Shown here: positions 36,801 through 50,345 of the stretch, piece by piece
How the letters are laid out: every line of letters starts with the position of its first letter
Position numbering within the stretch: position 1 is the stretch's first letter
Source of the DNA: Rhipicephalus microplus
Lineage: Eukaryota; Arthropoda; Arachnida; Ixodida; Ixodidae
Length of the DNA stretch: 64,000 nt
NCBI RefSeq assembly: GCF_043290135.1
Contig: NW_027464602.1
Span: forward strand, 2,604,001-2,668,000
Reading direction: 5' to 3'
Notes under the pieces: generated by a model
What the model was told of the DNA's origin: nothing
Seen by the model: the letters and a program-made list of their open reading frames with translations, nothing else
The model's database searches: none
Translations under genes and position numbers: made by a program

Positions 36801-39800
36801 CATATCTTCAAAGCTATCAGCGCAAAGAAAAAAAAGCGCTGCACCACCACCGGGTGGGCTCGAACCTCCAACCTTTCGGTTAACAGCCGATCGCGCTATC
36901 CCATTGCGCCACGGAGACAGTCTTGCTCCACTCTCACCACCATCAGAACATATCTTCAAAGCTATCAGCGCAAAGAAAAAAGCAAACACACCACTCCCGG
37001 GAGGGCTCGAAACTCCGACCTTTCGGTCAACAGCCGATCGCGCTAGCTCATTGCGCCACGGAGACAGTCTTGCTCCCCTCTTACCACCATCAGAACATAA
37101 CTTCAAAGCTATCAGCCCAAAGAAAAAAAAGCACCGCACCACCAGCGGCTGGGCTCGAACCTCCAACCTTTCTGTTAACAGCCTATCGTGCTAGCAAATT
37201 GCGCCACGGAGACAGTCGTGCTCCACTCTGACCACCATCAGAACATATCTTCAAAGCTATCCGCGCAAAGAAAAAAGCAAAACACCACTCCCGGGAGGGC
37301 TCGAACCTCCAACTTTTCGGTTAACAGCCAATCGCGCTGGCCAATCGCGCCACGAAGAAAGTCCTGCTCAACTCTCACCACAATTAGAACATATCTTCAA
37401 AGCTATCAGCCCAAAGAAAAAAAAGCGCCGCACCACCACCGGGTGGGCTCAAACCTCCAACTTTTCGGTTAACAGCCGATCGCGCTTGCCAATTGCGCCA
37501 CGGGGACCGTCCTGCTCCACTCTCACCACCGTCAGACCATTTCTTCAGAGCTATCACCCCAAAGAAAAAAAAGTGCCGCACCACCACCGGTTGGGCTCGA
37601 ACCTCCAACCTTTCGGTTAACAGCCGATCGCGCTAGCCAATTGCGCCACGTAGACAGTCCTGCTGCACTCTCATCACCCTCAGAACATAAGTTGAAAGCT
37701 ATTACCGCAAAGAAAAAAGCAACACACCAATCCTGGGAGGGCTCGAGACTCCAACTTTTCGGTCAACAGCCGATCGCGCTAGCCCATTGCGCCACGCAGA
37801 CAGTCTTGCTCCCCTCTCACCACCATCAGAACATAACTTCAAAGCTATCAGCCCAAAGAAAAAAAAGCACCGCACCACAACCGGGTGGGCTCGAACCTCC
37901 AAATTTTCGGTTAACAGCCGATCGCGCTAGCCAATTGCGCCCCGGAGACAGTCGTGCTCCACTCTCACCACCATCAGAACATATCTTCAAAGCTATCCGC
38001 GCAAAGAAAAAAGCAAAACACCACTCCCGGGAGGGCTCGAACCTCCAACTTTCCGGTTAACAGCCGATCACGCTAGCCAATTGCGCCACGGAGACAGTCC
38101 TGCTCCACTCTCACCACCATCAGAACATATCTTCAAAGCTATCAGCCCACAGAAAAAAAAGCGCCGCACCACCACCGCGAGAGCTCGAACCTTCAACTTT
38201 TCGGTTAACAGCCGATCGCGCTAGCCAATTGCGCCACGGAGACAGTCCTGCTCCACCCTCACCACCGTCAGAACATTTCTTCAGAGCTATCAGCCCAAAA
38301 AAAAGCGCTGCACCACCACCGAGTGGGCTCGAACCTCCAACCTTACGGTTAACAGCCGATCGCGCTAGCCAATTGCCCCACGGAGACAGTCTTGCTCCAC
38401 TCTCACCATCGTCAGAACATTTCTTCAGAGCTATCCCCCCAAAGAAAAAAAAGCGCCGCACCACCACCGGTTGGGCTCGAACCTCCAACCTTTCGGTTAA
38501 CAGCCGATCGCGCTAGCCAATTGCGCCACGAAGACAGTCCTGCTCTACTCTCACCACCATCAACACATATATTCAAAGCTATCAGCCCAAAGAAAAAAAA
38601 GCGCCGCACCACCGCCGGGTGGGCTCGAAACTCCAACCTTTCGGTTAACAGCCGATCGCGCTAGCCAATCGCGCCACGGAGATAGTCCTGCTCCACTCTC
38701 ACCACCATCGGAACATATCTTCAAAGCTATCAGCCCACAGAAAAAAAAGCGCCGCACAACCACCGGGTAGGCTCGAACCTCCAACCTTTCGGTTAACAGC
38801 CGATCGCGCTAGCCAATTGCCCCACGGAGACAGTCGTGCTCCACTCTCACCATCGTCAGAACATATCTTCAAAGCTAACAGCCCAAAGAAAAAAAAGCGC
38901 CGCACCACCACCGGGAGAGCTCGAACCTTCAACTTTTCGGTTAACAGCCGATCGCGCTAGCCAATTGCGCAACGGAGACAGTCCTGCTCCACCCTCACCA
39001 CCGTCAGAACATTTCTTCAGAGCTATCAGCCCAAAGAAAAAAAAAGCGCTGTACCACCACCGAGTGGGCTCGAACCTCCAACGTTACGGTTAACAGCCGA
39101 TCGCGCTAGCCAATTGCCCCACGGAGACAGTCGTGCTCCACTCTCACCATCGTCAGAACATTTCTTCAGAGCTATCACCCCAAAAAAAAAGCGCCGCACC
39201 ACCACCGGTTGGGCTCGAACCTCCAACCTTTCGGTTAACAGCCGATCGCGCTAGCCAATTGCGCCACGAAGACAGTCCTGCTCTACTCTCACCACCATCA
39301 GCACATATATTCAAAGCTATCAGCCCAAAGAAAAAAAAGCGCCGCACCACCGCCGGGTGGGCTCGAAACTCCAACCTTTCGGTTAACAGCCGATCGCGCT
39401 AGCCAATCGCGCCACGGAGACAGTCCTGCTCCACTCTCACCACCATCGGAACATATCTTCAAAGCTATCAGCCCACAGAAAAAAAAGCGCCGCACAACCA
39501 CCGGGTAGGCTCGAACCTCCAACTTTTCGGTTAACAGCCGATTGCGCTAGCCAATTGCGCCACGGAGACAGTCCTGCTCCACTGTCACCACTATAAGAAC
39601 ATATCTTCATAGCTATCAGCCCAAAAAAAAGCGCCGCACCACCACTGGGTGGGCTCCAACCTCCGACCTTTTGGTTAACAGCCGATCACGCTAGCCAATT
39701 GCGCAACGGAGACAGTCCTGCTCCACTCTCACCACCATCAGAACATATCTTCAAAGCTATCAGCCCAAAGAAAAAAAGCGCCGCACCACCACCGGGTGGG

Positions 39801-42800
39801 CTCGAACCTCAAACTTTCGGGTTAACAGCCGATCACGCTAGCCAATTGCACCACGGAGACAGTCCTGCTCCGCTCTCACCACCATCAGAACATATCTTCA
39901 AAGCTATCGGCCCACAGAAAAAATGCGCCGCACAACCACCGGGTAGGCTCGAACCTCCAACTTTTCGGTTAACAGCCGATCGCACTAGCCGATTGCGCCT
40001 CGGAGACAGTACTGCTCCACTCTCACCACCATAAGAACATATCTTCAAAGCTATCAGCCCAAAGAAAAAAAAGCGCCGCACCACCACTGGGTGGGCTCGA
40101 ACCTCCGACCTTTTGGTTAACAGCCAATCGCGCTGGCCAATCGCGCCACGAAGAAAGTCCTGCTCAACTCTCACCACAATTAGAACATATCTTCAAAGCT
40201 ATCAGCCCAAAGAAAAAAAAGCGCCGCACCACCACCGGGTGGGCTCAAACCTCCAACTTTTCGGTTAACAGCCGATCGCGCTTGCCAATTGCGCCACGGG
40301 GACCGTCCTGCTCCACTCTCACCACCGTCAGACCATTTCTTCAGAGCTATCACCCCAAAGAAAAAAAAGTGCCGCACCACCACCGGTTGGGCTCGAACCT
40401 CCAACCTTTCGGTTAACAGCCGATCGCGCTAGCCAAATGCGCCACGTAGACAGTCCTGCTGCACTCTCACCACCCTCAGAACATAAGTTGAAAGCTATTA
40501 CCGCAAAGAAAAAAGCAACACAACAATCCTGGGAGGGCTCGAGACTCCAACTTTTCGGTCAACAGCCGATCGCGCTAGCCCATTGCGCCACGCAGACAGT
40601 CTTGCTCCCCTCTCACAACCATCACAACATAACTTCAAAGCTATCAGCCCAAAGAAAAAAAAGCACCGCACCACAACCGGGTGGGCTCGAACCTCCAACC
40701 TTTCGGTTAACAGCCGATCGCGCTAGCCAATTGCTCCACGAAGACAGTCCTGCTCTACTCTCACCACCATCAACACATATATTCAAAGCTATCAGCCCAA
40801 AGAAAAAAAAGCGCCGCACCACCGCCGGGTGGGCTCGAAACTCCAACCTTTCGGTTAACAGCCGATCGCGCTAGCCAATCGCGCCACGGAGATAGTCCTG
40901 CTCCACTCTCACCACCATCGGAACATATCTTCAAAGCTATCAGCCCACAGAAAAAAAAGCGCCGCACAACCACCGGGTAGGCTCGAACCTCCAACCTTTC
41001 GGTTAACAGCCGATCGCGCTAGCCAATTGCCCCACGGAGACAGTCGTGCTCCACTCTCACCATCGTCAGAACATTTCTTCAGAGCTATCACCCCAAAAAA
41101 AAAGCGCCGCACCACCACTGGGTGGGCTCCAACCTCCAACTTTTCGGTTAACAGCCACTCGCGCTAGCCAATTGCGCCACGGAGATTGTCGTGCTCCACT
41201 CTCACCACCATCAGAACATATCTTCAAAGCTATCAGCGCAAAGAAAAAAGCAAAACACCACTCCCGGGAGGGCTCGAACCTCCAACTTTTCGGTTAACAG
41301 CCGATCGCGCTGGCAAAATGCGCCACGGAGAAAGTCCTGCTCAACTCTCATCACAATTAGAACATATCTTCAAAGCTAAAAGCCCAAAGAAAAAAAAACC
41401 GCCGCACCACCACCGGGTGGGCTCGAACCTCCAACTTTTCGGTTAACAGCCGATCGCGCTAGCCAATTGCGCCACGGGGACCGTCCTGCTCCACTCTCAC
41501 CACCGTCAGACCAATTCTTCAGATCTATCACCCAAAGAAAAAAAGCGCCGCACCACCACCGGGTGGGCTCGAACCTCCAACCTTTCGATTAACAGCCGAT
41601 CGCGCTAGCCAATTGCCCCACGGAGACAGTCGTGCTCCACTCTCACCACCGTCAGAACATTTCTTCAGAGCTGTCACCCCAAAGAAAAAAAAAGCGCCGC
41701 ACCACCACCGGTTGGGCTCGGACCTCCAACCTTTCGGTTAACAGCCGATCGCGCTAGTCATTTGCGCCACGAAGACAGTGCTGCTCCACTCTCACCACCA
41801 TCAGAACATATCTTCAAAGCTATTACCGCAAAGAAAAAAGCAACACACCACTCCCGGGAGGGCTCAAAACTCCAACCTTTTGGTTAACAGCCGATCGCGC
41901 TAGCCCATTGCGCCACGGAGACAGTCTTGCTCCACTCTCACCACCATCAGAACATATCTTCAAAGCTATCAGCGCAAAGAAAAAAAAAGCGCTGCACCAC
42001 CACCGGGTGGGCTCGAACCTCCAACCTTTCGGTTAACAGCCGATCGCGCTATCCCATTGCGCCACGGAGACAGTCTTGCTCCAATCTCACCACCATCAGA
42101 ACATATCTTCAAAGCTATAAGCGCAAAGAAAAAAGCAAACACACCACTCCCGGGAGGGCTCGAAACTCCAACTTTTCAGGTAACAGCCGATCACGCTAGC
42201 CCATTGCGCCACGGAGACAGTCTTGCTCCCCTCTTACCACCATCAGAACATAACTTCAAAGCTATCAGCCCAAAGAAAAAAAAGCACCGCACCACCACCG
42301 GGTGGGCTCGAACCTCCACCTTTTCGGTTAACAGCCGATCGCGCTTGCCAATTGCGCCACGGGGACCGTCCTGCTCCACTCTCACCACCATCAGAACTTT
42401 TCTTCAGAGCTATCACCCCAAAGGAAAAAAATCGCCGAACCACCACCGGTTGGGCTCGAACCTCCAACCTTTCGGTTAACAGCCGATCGCGCTAGCCATT
42501 TGCCCCACGGAGACAGTCGCGCTCCACTCTCACCATCGTCAGAACATTTCTTCAGAGCTAACACCCCCCAAAAAAAGCGCCGCACCACCACCGGTTGGGC
42601 TCGAACCTCCGACCTTTTGGTTAACAGCCCATCGCGCTAGCCAATTGCGCCATGGAGACAGTCCTGCACCACTCTCACCACCATCAGAACATATCTTCAA
42701 AGCTATCAGCCCAAAGAAAAAAAAAAGCGCCGCACCACCACCGGGTGGGCTCGAACCTCCAACTTTTCAGGTAACAGCCGATCACGCTAGCCAATTGCGC

Positions 42801-45800
42801 CACGGAGACAGTCCTGCTTCACTCTCACCACCATCAGAACATATCTTCAAAGCTATCAGCACAAAGAAAAAAAAGCGCCCCAGACAAACCGTGTGGGCTC
42901 GAACTTCCAACCTTTCGGTTAACAGCCGATCGCGCTAGCCAACTGCACCAAGGAGACAGTCGTGCTCAACTCTCACCACCATCAGAACATATCTTCAAAG
43001 CTATCAGCCCACAGAAAAAAAAAGCGCCGCACCACCACCGGGTGGGCTCGAACCTCCAACTTTTCGGTTAACAGCCGATCACGCTAGCCAATTGCTCCAC
43101 GGAGACAGTCCTGCTTCACTCTCACCACCATCATAACATATCCTCAAAGCTATCAGCCCAAAGAAAAAAAGCGCCGCACCACCACTGGGTGGGCTCGAAC
43201 TACCAACTTCTCGGTTAACAGCCGATCACGCTAGCGAATTGCGCCACGGAGACAGTCCTGCTCCACTCTCACCACCATCAGAACATATCTTAAAGCTATC
43301 AGCCCAAAGAAAAAAAAAGCGCCGCACCACCACCGGGTGGGCTCGAACCTCCAACTTTTCGGTTAACAGCCGATCACGCTAGCCAATTGCGCCACGGAGA
43401 AGCTATTACCGCAAAGAAAAAAGCAACACACCACTCCCGGGAGGGCTCAAAACTCCAACCTTTCGGTTAACAGCCGATCGCGCTAGCCCATTGCGCCACG
43501 GAGACAGTCCTGCTTCACTCTCACCACCATCATAACATATCTTCAAAGCAATCAGCCCAAAGAAAAAAAAGCGCCGCACCACCACCGGGTGGGCTCGAAA
43601 CTCTAACCTTTCGGTTAACAGCCGATCGCGCTAGCCAATTGCGTCACGGAGACAGTCCTGCTCCACTCTCACCACCGTCAGAACATTTTTTCAGAGCTAT
43701 CAGCCCAAAGAAAAAAAAAAGGGCTGCACCACTACCAGGTGGGCTCGAACCTCCAACCTTACGGTTAACAGCCGATCGCGCTAGCCAATTGCCCCACGGA
43801 GACAGTCGTGCTCCACTCTCACCATCGTCAGAACATTTCTTCAGAGCTATCACCCCAAAGAAAAAAAAAGCGCCGCACCACCACCGGTTGGGCTCGAACC
43901 TCCAACCTTTCGGTTAACAGCCGATCGCGCTAGCCAATTGCGCCACGAAGACAGTCCTGCTCCACTCTCACCACCATCAGAACATAATTTAAAAGCTATT
44001 ACCGCAAAGAAAAAAGCAACAAACCACTCCTGGGAGGGCTCGAGACTCCAACATTTCGGTTAACAGCCGATCGCGCTAGCCCATTGCGCCACGGAGGCAG
44101 TCTTGCTCCACTCTCACCATCATCAGAACATATCTTCAAAGCTATCAGCGCAAAGAAAAAAAAGCGCTGCACCACCACCGGGTGGGCTCGAACCTCCAAC
44201 CTTTCGGTTAACAGCCGATCGCGCTATCCCATTGCGCCACGGAGACAGTCTTGCTCCACTCTCACCACCATCAGAACATATCTTCAAAGCTATCAGCGCA
44301 AAGAAAAAAGCAAACACACCACTCCCGGGAGGGCTCGAAACTCCGACCTTTCGGTCAACAGCCGATCGCGCTAGCTCATTGCGCCACGAAGAAAGTCCTG
44401 CTCAACTCTCACCACAATTAGAACATATCTTCAAAGCTATCAGCCCAAAGAAAAAAAAGCGCCGCACCACCACCGGGTGGGCTCAAACCTCCAACTTTTC
44501 GGTTAACAGCCGATCGCGCTTGCCAATTGCGCCACGGGGACCGTCCTGCTCCACTCTCACCACCGTCAGACCATTTCTTCAGAGCTATCACCCCAAAGAA
44601 AAAAAAGTGCCGCACCACCACCGGTTGGGCTCGAACCTCCAAACTTTCGGTTAACAGCCGATCGCGCTAGCCAATTGCGCCACGTAGACAGTCCTGCTGC
44701 ACTCTCACCACCCTCAGAACATAAGTTGAAAGCTATTACCGCAAAGAAAAAAGCAACACACCAATCCTGGGAGGGCTCGAGACTCCAACTTTTCGGTCAA
44801 CAGCCGATCGCGCTAGCCCATTGCGCCACGCAGATAGTCTTGCTCCCCTCTCACCACCATCAGAACATAACTTCAAAGCTATCAGCCCAAAGAAAAAAAA
44901 GCACCGCACCACAACCGGGTGGGCTCGAACCTCCAAATTTTCGGTTAACAGCCGATCGCGCTAGCCAATTGCGCCCCGGAGACAGTCGTGCTCCACTCTC
45001 ACCACCATCAGAACATATCTTCAAAGCTATCCGCGCAAAGAAAAAAGCAAAACACCACTCCCGGGAGGGCTCGAACCTCCAACTTTCCGGTTAACAGCCG
45101 ATCACGCTAGCCAATTGCGCCGCGGAGACAGTCCTGCTCCACTCTCACCACCATCAGAACATATCTTCAAAGCTATCAGCCCACAGAAAACAAAAGCGCC
45201 GCACCACCACCGCGAGAGCTCGAACCTTCAACTTTTCGGTTAACAGCCGATCGCGCTAGCCAATTGCGCCACGGAGACAGTCCTGCTCCACCCTCACCAC
45301 CGTCAGAACATTTCTTCAGAGCTATCAGCCCAAAAAAAAGCGCTGCACCACCACCGAGTGGGCTCGAACCTCCAACCTTACGGTTAACAGCCGATCGCGC
45401 TAGCCAATTGCCCCACGGAGACAGTCTTGCTCCACTCTCACCATCGTCAGAACATTTCTTCAGAGCTATCCCCCCAAAGAAAAAAAAGCGCCGCACCACC
45501 ACCGGTTGGGCTCGAACCTCCAACCTTTCGGTTAACAGCCGATCGCGCTAGCCAATTGCGCCACGAAGACAGTCCTGCTCTACTCTCACCACCATCAACA
45601 CATATATTCAAAGCTATCAGCCCAAAGAAAAAAAAGCGCCGCACCACCGCCGGGTGGGCTCGAAACTCCAACCTTTCGGTTAACAGCCGATCGCGCTAGC
45701 CAATCGCGCCACGGAGATAGTCCTGCTCCACTCTCACCACCATCGGAACATATCTTCAAAGCTATCAGCCCACAGAAAAAAAAGCGCCGCACAACCACCG

Positions 45801-48170
45801 GGTAGGCTCGAACCTCCAACCTTTCGGTTAACAGCCGATCGCGCTAGCCAATTGCCCCACGGAGACAGTCGTGCTCCACTCTCACCATCGTCAGAACATA
45901 TCTTCCAAGCTAACAGCCCAAAGAAAAAAAAGCGCCGCACCACCACCGGGAGAGCTCGAACCTTCAACTTTTCGGTTAACAGCCGATCGCGCTAGCCAAT
46001 TGCGCAACGGAGACAGTCCTGCTCCACCCTCACCACCGTCAGAACATTTCTTCAGAGCTATCAGCCCAAAGAAAAAAAAAGCGCTGTACCACCACCGAGT
46101 GGGCTCGAACCTCCAACGTTACGGTTAACAGCCGATCGCGCTAGCCAATTGCCCCACGGAGACAGTCGTGCTCCACTCTCACCATCGTCAGAACATTTCT
46201 TCAGAGCTATCACCCCAAAAAAAAAGCGCCGCACCACCACCGGTTGGGCTCGAACCTCCAACCTTTCGGTTAACAGCCGATCGCGCTAGCCAATTGCGCC
46301 ACGAAGACAGTCCTGCTCTACTCTCACCACCATCAGCACATATATTCAAACTATCAGCCCAAAGAAAAAAAAGCGCCGCACCACCGCCGGGTGGGCTCGA
46401 AACTCCAACCTTTCGGTTAACAGCCGATCGCGCTAGCCAATCGCGCCACGGAGACAGTCCTTCTCCACTCTCACCACCATCGGAACATATCTTCAAAGCT
46501 ATCAGCCCACAGAAAAAAAAGCGCCGCACAACCACCGGGTAGGCTCGAACCTCCAACTTTTCGGTTAACAGCCGATTGCGCTAGCCAATTGCGCCACGGA
46601 GACAGTCCTGCTCCACTGTCACCACTATAAGAACATATCTTCATAGCTATCAGCCCAAAAAAAAGCGCCGCACCACCACTGGGTGGGCTCCAACCTCCGA
46701 CCTTTTGGTTAACAGCCGATCACGCTAGCCAATTGCGCCACGGAGACAGTCCTGCTCCACTCTCACCACCATCAGAACATATCTTCAAAGCTATCAGCCC
46801 AAAGAAAAAAAGCGCCGCACCACCACCGGGTGGGCTCGAACCTCAAACTTTCGGGTTAACAGCCGATCACGCTAGCCAATTGCACCACGGAGACAGTCCT
46901 GCTCCGCTCTCACCACCATCAGAACATATCTTCAAAGCTATCGGCCCACAGAAAAAATGCGCCGCACAACCACCGGGTAGGCTCGAACCTCCAACTTTTC
47001 GGTTAACAGCCGATCGCACTAGCCGATTGCGCCTCGGAGACAGTACTGCTCCACTCTCACCACCATAAGAACATATCTTCAAAGCTATCAGCCCAAAGAA
47101 AAAAAAGCGCCGCACCACCACTGGGTGGGCTCGAACCTCCGACCTTTTGGTTAACAGCCAATCGCGCTGGCCAATCGCGCCACGAAGAAAGTCCTGCTCA
47201 ACTCTCACCACAATTAGAACATATCTTCAAAGCTATCAGCCCAAAGAAAAAAAAGCGCCGCACCACCACCGGGTGGGCTCAAACCTCCAACTTTTCGGTT
47301 AACAGCCGATCGCGCTTGCCAATTGCGCCACGGGGACCGTCCTGCTCCACTCTCACCACCGTCAGACCATTTCTTCAGAGCTATCACCCCAAAGAAAAAA
47401 AAGTGCCGCACCACCACCGGTTGGGCTCGAACCTCCAACCTTTCTGTTAACAGCCGATCGCGCTAGCCAATTGCGCCACGTAGACAGTCCTGCTGCACTC
47501 TCACCACCCTCAGAACATAAGTTGAAAGCTATTACCGCAAAGAAAAAAGCAACACAACAATCCTGGGAGGGCTCGAGACTCCAACTTTTCGGTCAACAGC
47601 CGATCGCGCTAGCCCATTGCGCCACGCAGACAGTCTTGCTCCCCTCTCACAACCATCACAACATAACTTCAAAGCTATCAGCCCAAAGAAAAAAAAGCAC
47701 CGCACCACAACCGGGTGGGCTCGAACCTCCAACCTTTCGGTTAACAGCCGATCGCGCTAGCCAATTGCTCCACGAAGACAGTCCTGCTCTACTCTCACCA
47801 CCATCAACACATATATTCAAAGCTATCAGCCCAAAGAAAAAAAAGCGCCGCACCACCGCCGGGTGGGCTCGAAACTCCAACCTTTCGGTTAACAGCCGAT
47901 CGCGCTAGCCAATCGCGCCACGGAGATAGTCCTGCTCCACTCTCACCACCATCGGAACATATCTTCAAAGCTATCAGCCCACAGAAAAAAAAGCGCCGCA
48001 CAACCACCGGGTAGGCTCGAACCTCCAACCTTTCGGTTAACAGCCGATCGCGCTAGCCAATTGCCCCACGGAGACAGTCGTGCTCCACTCTCACCATCGT
48101 CAGAACATTTCTTCAGAGCTATCACCCCAAAAAAAAAGCGCCGCACCACCACTGGGTGGGCTCCAACCTC
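33810..48170. repeat. Tandem duplication of a 7.0-7.3 kb block (about 48-50 units)
   Basis: Copy 1 is about 33810-41135 and copy 2 about 41136-48170. The offset is 7327-7328 bp up to about 44380 (33864 with 41191, 36775 with 44103) and 7034-7035 bp after it (37641 with 44675, 38392 with 45427, 41046 with 48080). The change is an exact two-unit loss at about 44385. Copy 1 overlaps the second copy of the 8.2-8.5 kb block, so the stretch starting near 25.6, 33.85 and 41.19 kb exists three times. Confidence 0.85.
36697..36770 (-). tRNA. tRNA-like unit with anticodon CUU (Lys type)
   Basis: A single change at 36736 (C to G on the + strand) makes the anticodon CTT (36736-36734). The paralogs 8213 bp upstream (near 28523) and 7.3 kb downstream (near 44064) keep GTT, so the change arose after the block duplication. 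The 5' acceptor is GCCTCCG and the B-box region is weakened (TCTCGAGCCC). Confidence 0.6.
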
Positions 48171-50345
48171 CGACCTTTTGGTTAACAGCCGATCACGCTA
48201 GCCAATTGCGCCACGGAGACAGTCCTGCTCCACTCTCACCACCATCAGAACATATCTTCAAAGCTATCAGCCCAAAGAAAAAAGCAAAACACCACTCCCG
48301 GGAGGGCTCGAACCTCCAACTTTCCGGTTAACAGCCGATCACGCTAGCCAATTGCGCCACGGAGACAGTCCTGCTCCACTCTCACCACATCAGAACATAT
48401 CTTCAAAGCTAACAGCCCAAAGAAAAACAAGCGCCGCACCACCACCGGGAGAGCTCGAACCTTCAACCTTTCGGTTAACAGCCGATCGCGCTAGCCAATT
48501 GCGCAACGGAGACAGTCCTGCTCCACCCTCACCACCGTCAGAACATTTCTTCAGAGCTATCAGCCCAAAGAAAAAAAAAGCGCTGTACCACCACCGAGTG
48601 GGCTCGAACCTCCAACGTTACGGTTAACAGCCGATCGCGCTAGCCCATTGCCCCACGGAGACAGTCGTGCTCCACTCTCACCATCGTCAGAACATTTCTT
48701 CAGAGCTATCACCCCCCAAAAAAAAGCGCCGCACCACCACCGGTTGGGCTCGAACCTCCAACCTTTCGGTTAACAGCCGATCGCGCTAGCCAATTGCGCC
48801 ACGAAGACAGTCCTGCTCTACTCTCACCACTATCAGCACATATATTCAAAGCTATCAGCCCAAAGAAAAAAAAGCGCCGCACAACCACCGGGTAGGCTCG
48901 AACCTCCAACTTTTCGGTTAACAGCCGATTGCGCTAGCCAATTGCGCCACGGAGACAGTCCTGCTCCACTGTCACCACTATAAGAACATATCTTCATAGC
49001 TATCAGCCCAAAAAAAAGCGCCGCACCACCACTGGGTGGGCTCCAACCTCCGAGCTTTTGGTTAACAGCCGATCACGCTAGCCAATTGCGCCACGGAGAC
49101 AGTCCTGCTCCACTCTCACCACCATCAGAACATATCTTCAAAGCTATCAGCCCAAAGAAAAAAAGCGCCGCACCACCACCGGGTGGGCTCGAACCTCAAA
49201 CTTTCCGGTTAACAGCCGATCACGCTAGCCAATTGCACCACGGAGACAGTCCTGCTCCGCTCTCACCACCATCAGAACATATCTTCAAAGCTATCGGCCC
49301 ACAGAAAAAATGCGCCGCACAACCACCGGGTAGGCTCGAACCTCCAACTTTTCGGTTAACAGCCGATCGCACTAGCCGATTGCGCCTCGGAGACAGTACT
49401 GCTCCACTCTCACCACCATAAGAACATATCTTCAAAGCTATCAGCCCAAAGAAAAAAAAGCGCCGCACCACCACTGGGTGGGCTCGAACCTCCGACCTTT
49501 TGGTTAACAGCCGATCGCGCTAGCCAATTGCGCCACAAAGGCAGTCCTGCTCCACTCTCACCACCATCAGAACATAACTTCAAAGCTATCAGCCCAAAGA
49601 AAAAAAAGCGCCGCACCACCACCGGGTGGGCTCGAACCTCCAACTTTCCGGTTAACAGCCGATCACGCTAGCCAATTGCGCCACGGAGACAGTCCTGCTC
49701 CACTCTCACCACCGTCAGAACATTTCTTCAGAGCTATCAGCCTAAAGAAAAAAAAGCGCTGCACCACCACCGGGTGGGCTCGAACCTCCAACCTTACGGT
49801 TAACAGCCGATCGCGCTGGCCGATTGCCCCACGGAGACAGTCGTGCTCCACTCTCACCATCGTCAGAACATTTCTTCAGAGCTATCACCCCAAAGAAAAA
49901 AAAAGCGCCGCACCACCACCGGTTGGGCTCGAACCTCCAACCTTTCGGTTAACAGCCGATCGCGCCAGCCAATTGCGCCTCGAAGACTGTCCTGCTTCAC
50001 TCTCACCACCATCAGAACATATCTTCAAAGCTATTACCGCAAAGAAAAAAGCAACACACCAATCCTGGGAGGGCTCGAGACTCCAACTTTCCGGTTAACA
50101 GCCGATCACGCTAGCCAATTCCGCCACGGAGACAGTCCTGCTCCACTCTCACCACCATGGAAACATATCTTCAAAGCTATCGGCCCACAGAAAAAAAGCG
50201 CCGCACAACCACCGGGTAGGCTCGAACCTCCAACTTTTCGGTTAACAGCCGATCGCACTAGCCGATTGCGCCTCGGAGACAGTACTGCTCCACTCTCACC
50301 ACCATAAGAACATATCTTCAAAGCTCTCAGCCCAAAGAAAAAAAA
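48171..50345. repeat. Array segment: mosaic between block duplications
   Basis: This segment has about 15 units. The part near 49086-49421 matches 46733-47068 at an offset of 2353 bp (16 units). Otherwise it is a mixture of unit types seen on either side. Only tRNA-like units are visible. Confidence 0.65.

Larger units (their letters stand above)
21780..38330. repeat. Tandem duplication of an 8.2-8.5 kb block (56-58 units)
   Basis: Copy 1 spans about 21780-30290 and copy 2 about 30291-38330. The offset is 8506 bp on the left (22262 with 30768, 23427 with 31933, 23802 with 32308) and 8213 bp on the right (25338 with 33551, 26387 with 34600, 28562 with 36775, 29428 with 37641). The 293 bp change of offset is a two-unit deletion in copy 2 near 32450. 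Boundaries are judged by where unit types stop matching (about 21780/30290 and 30110/38325). Confidence 0.85.
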
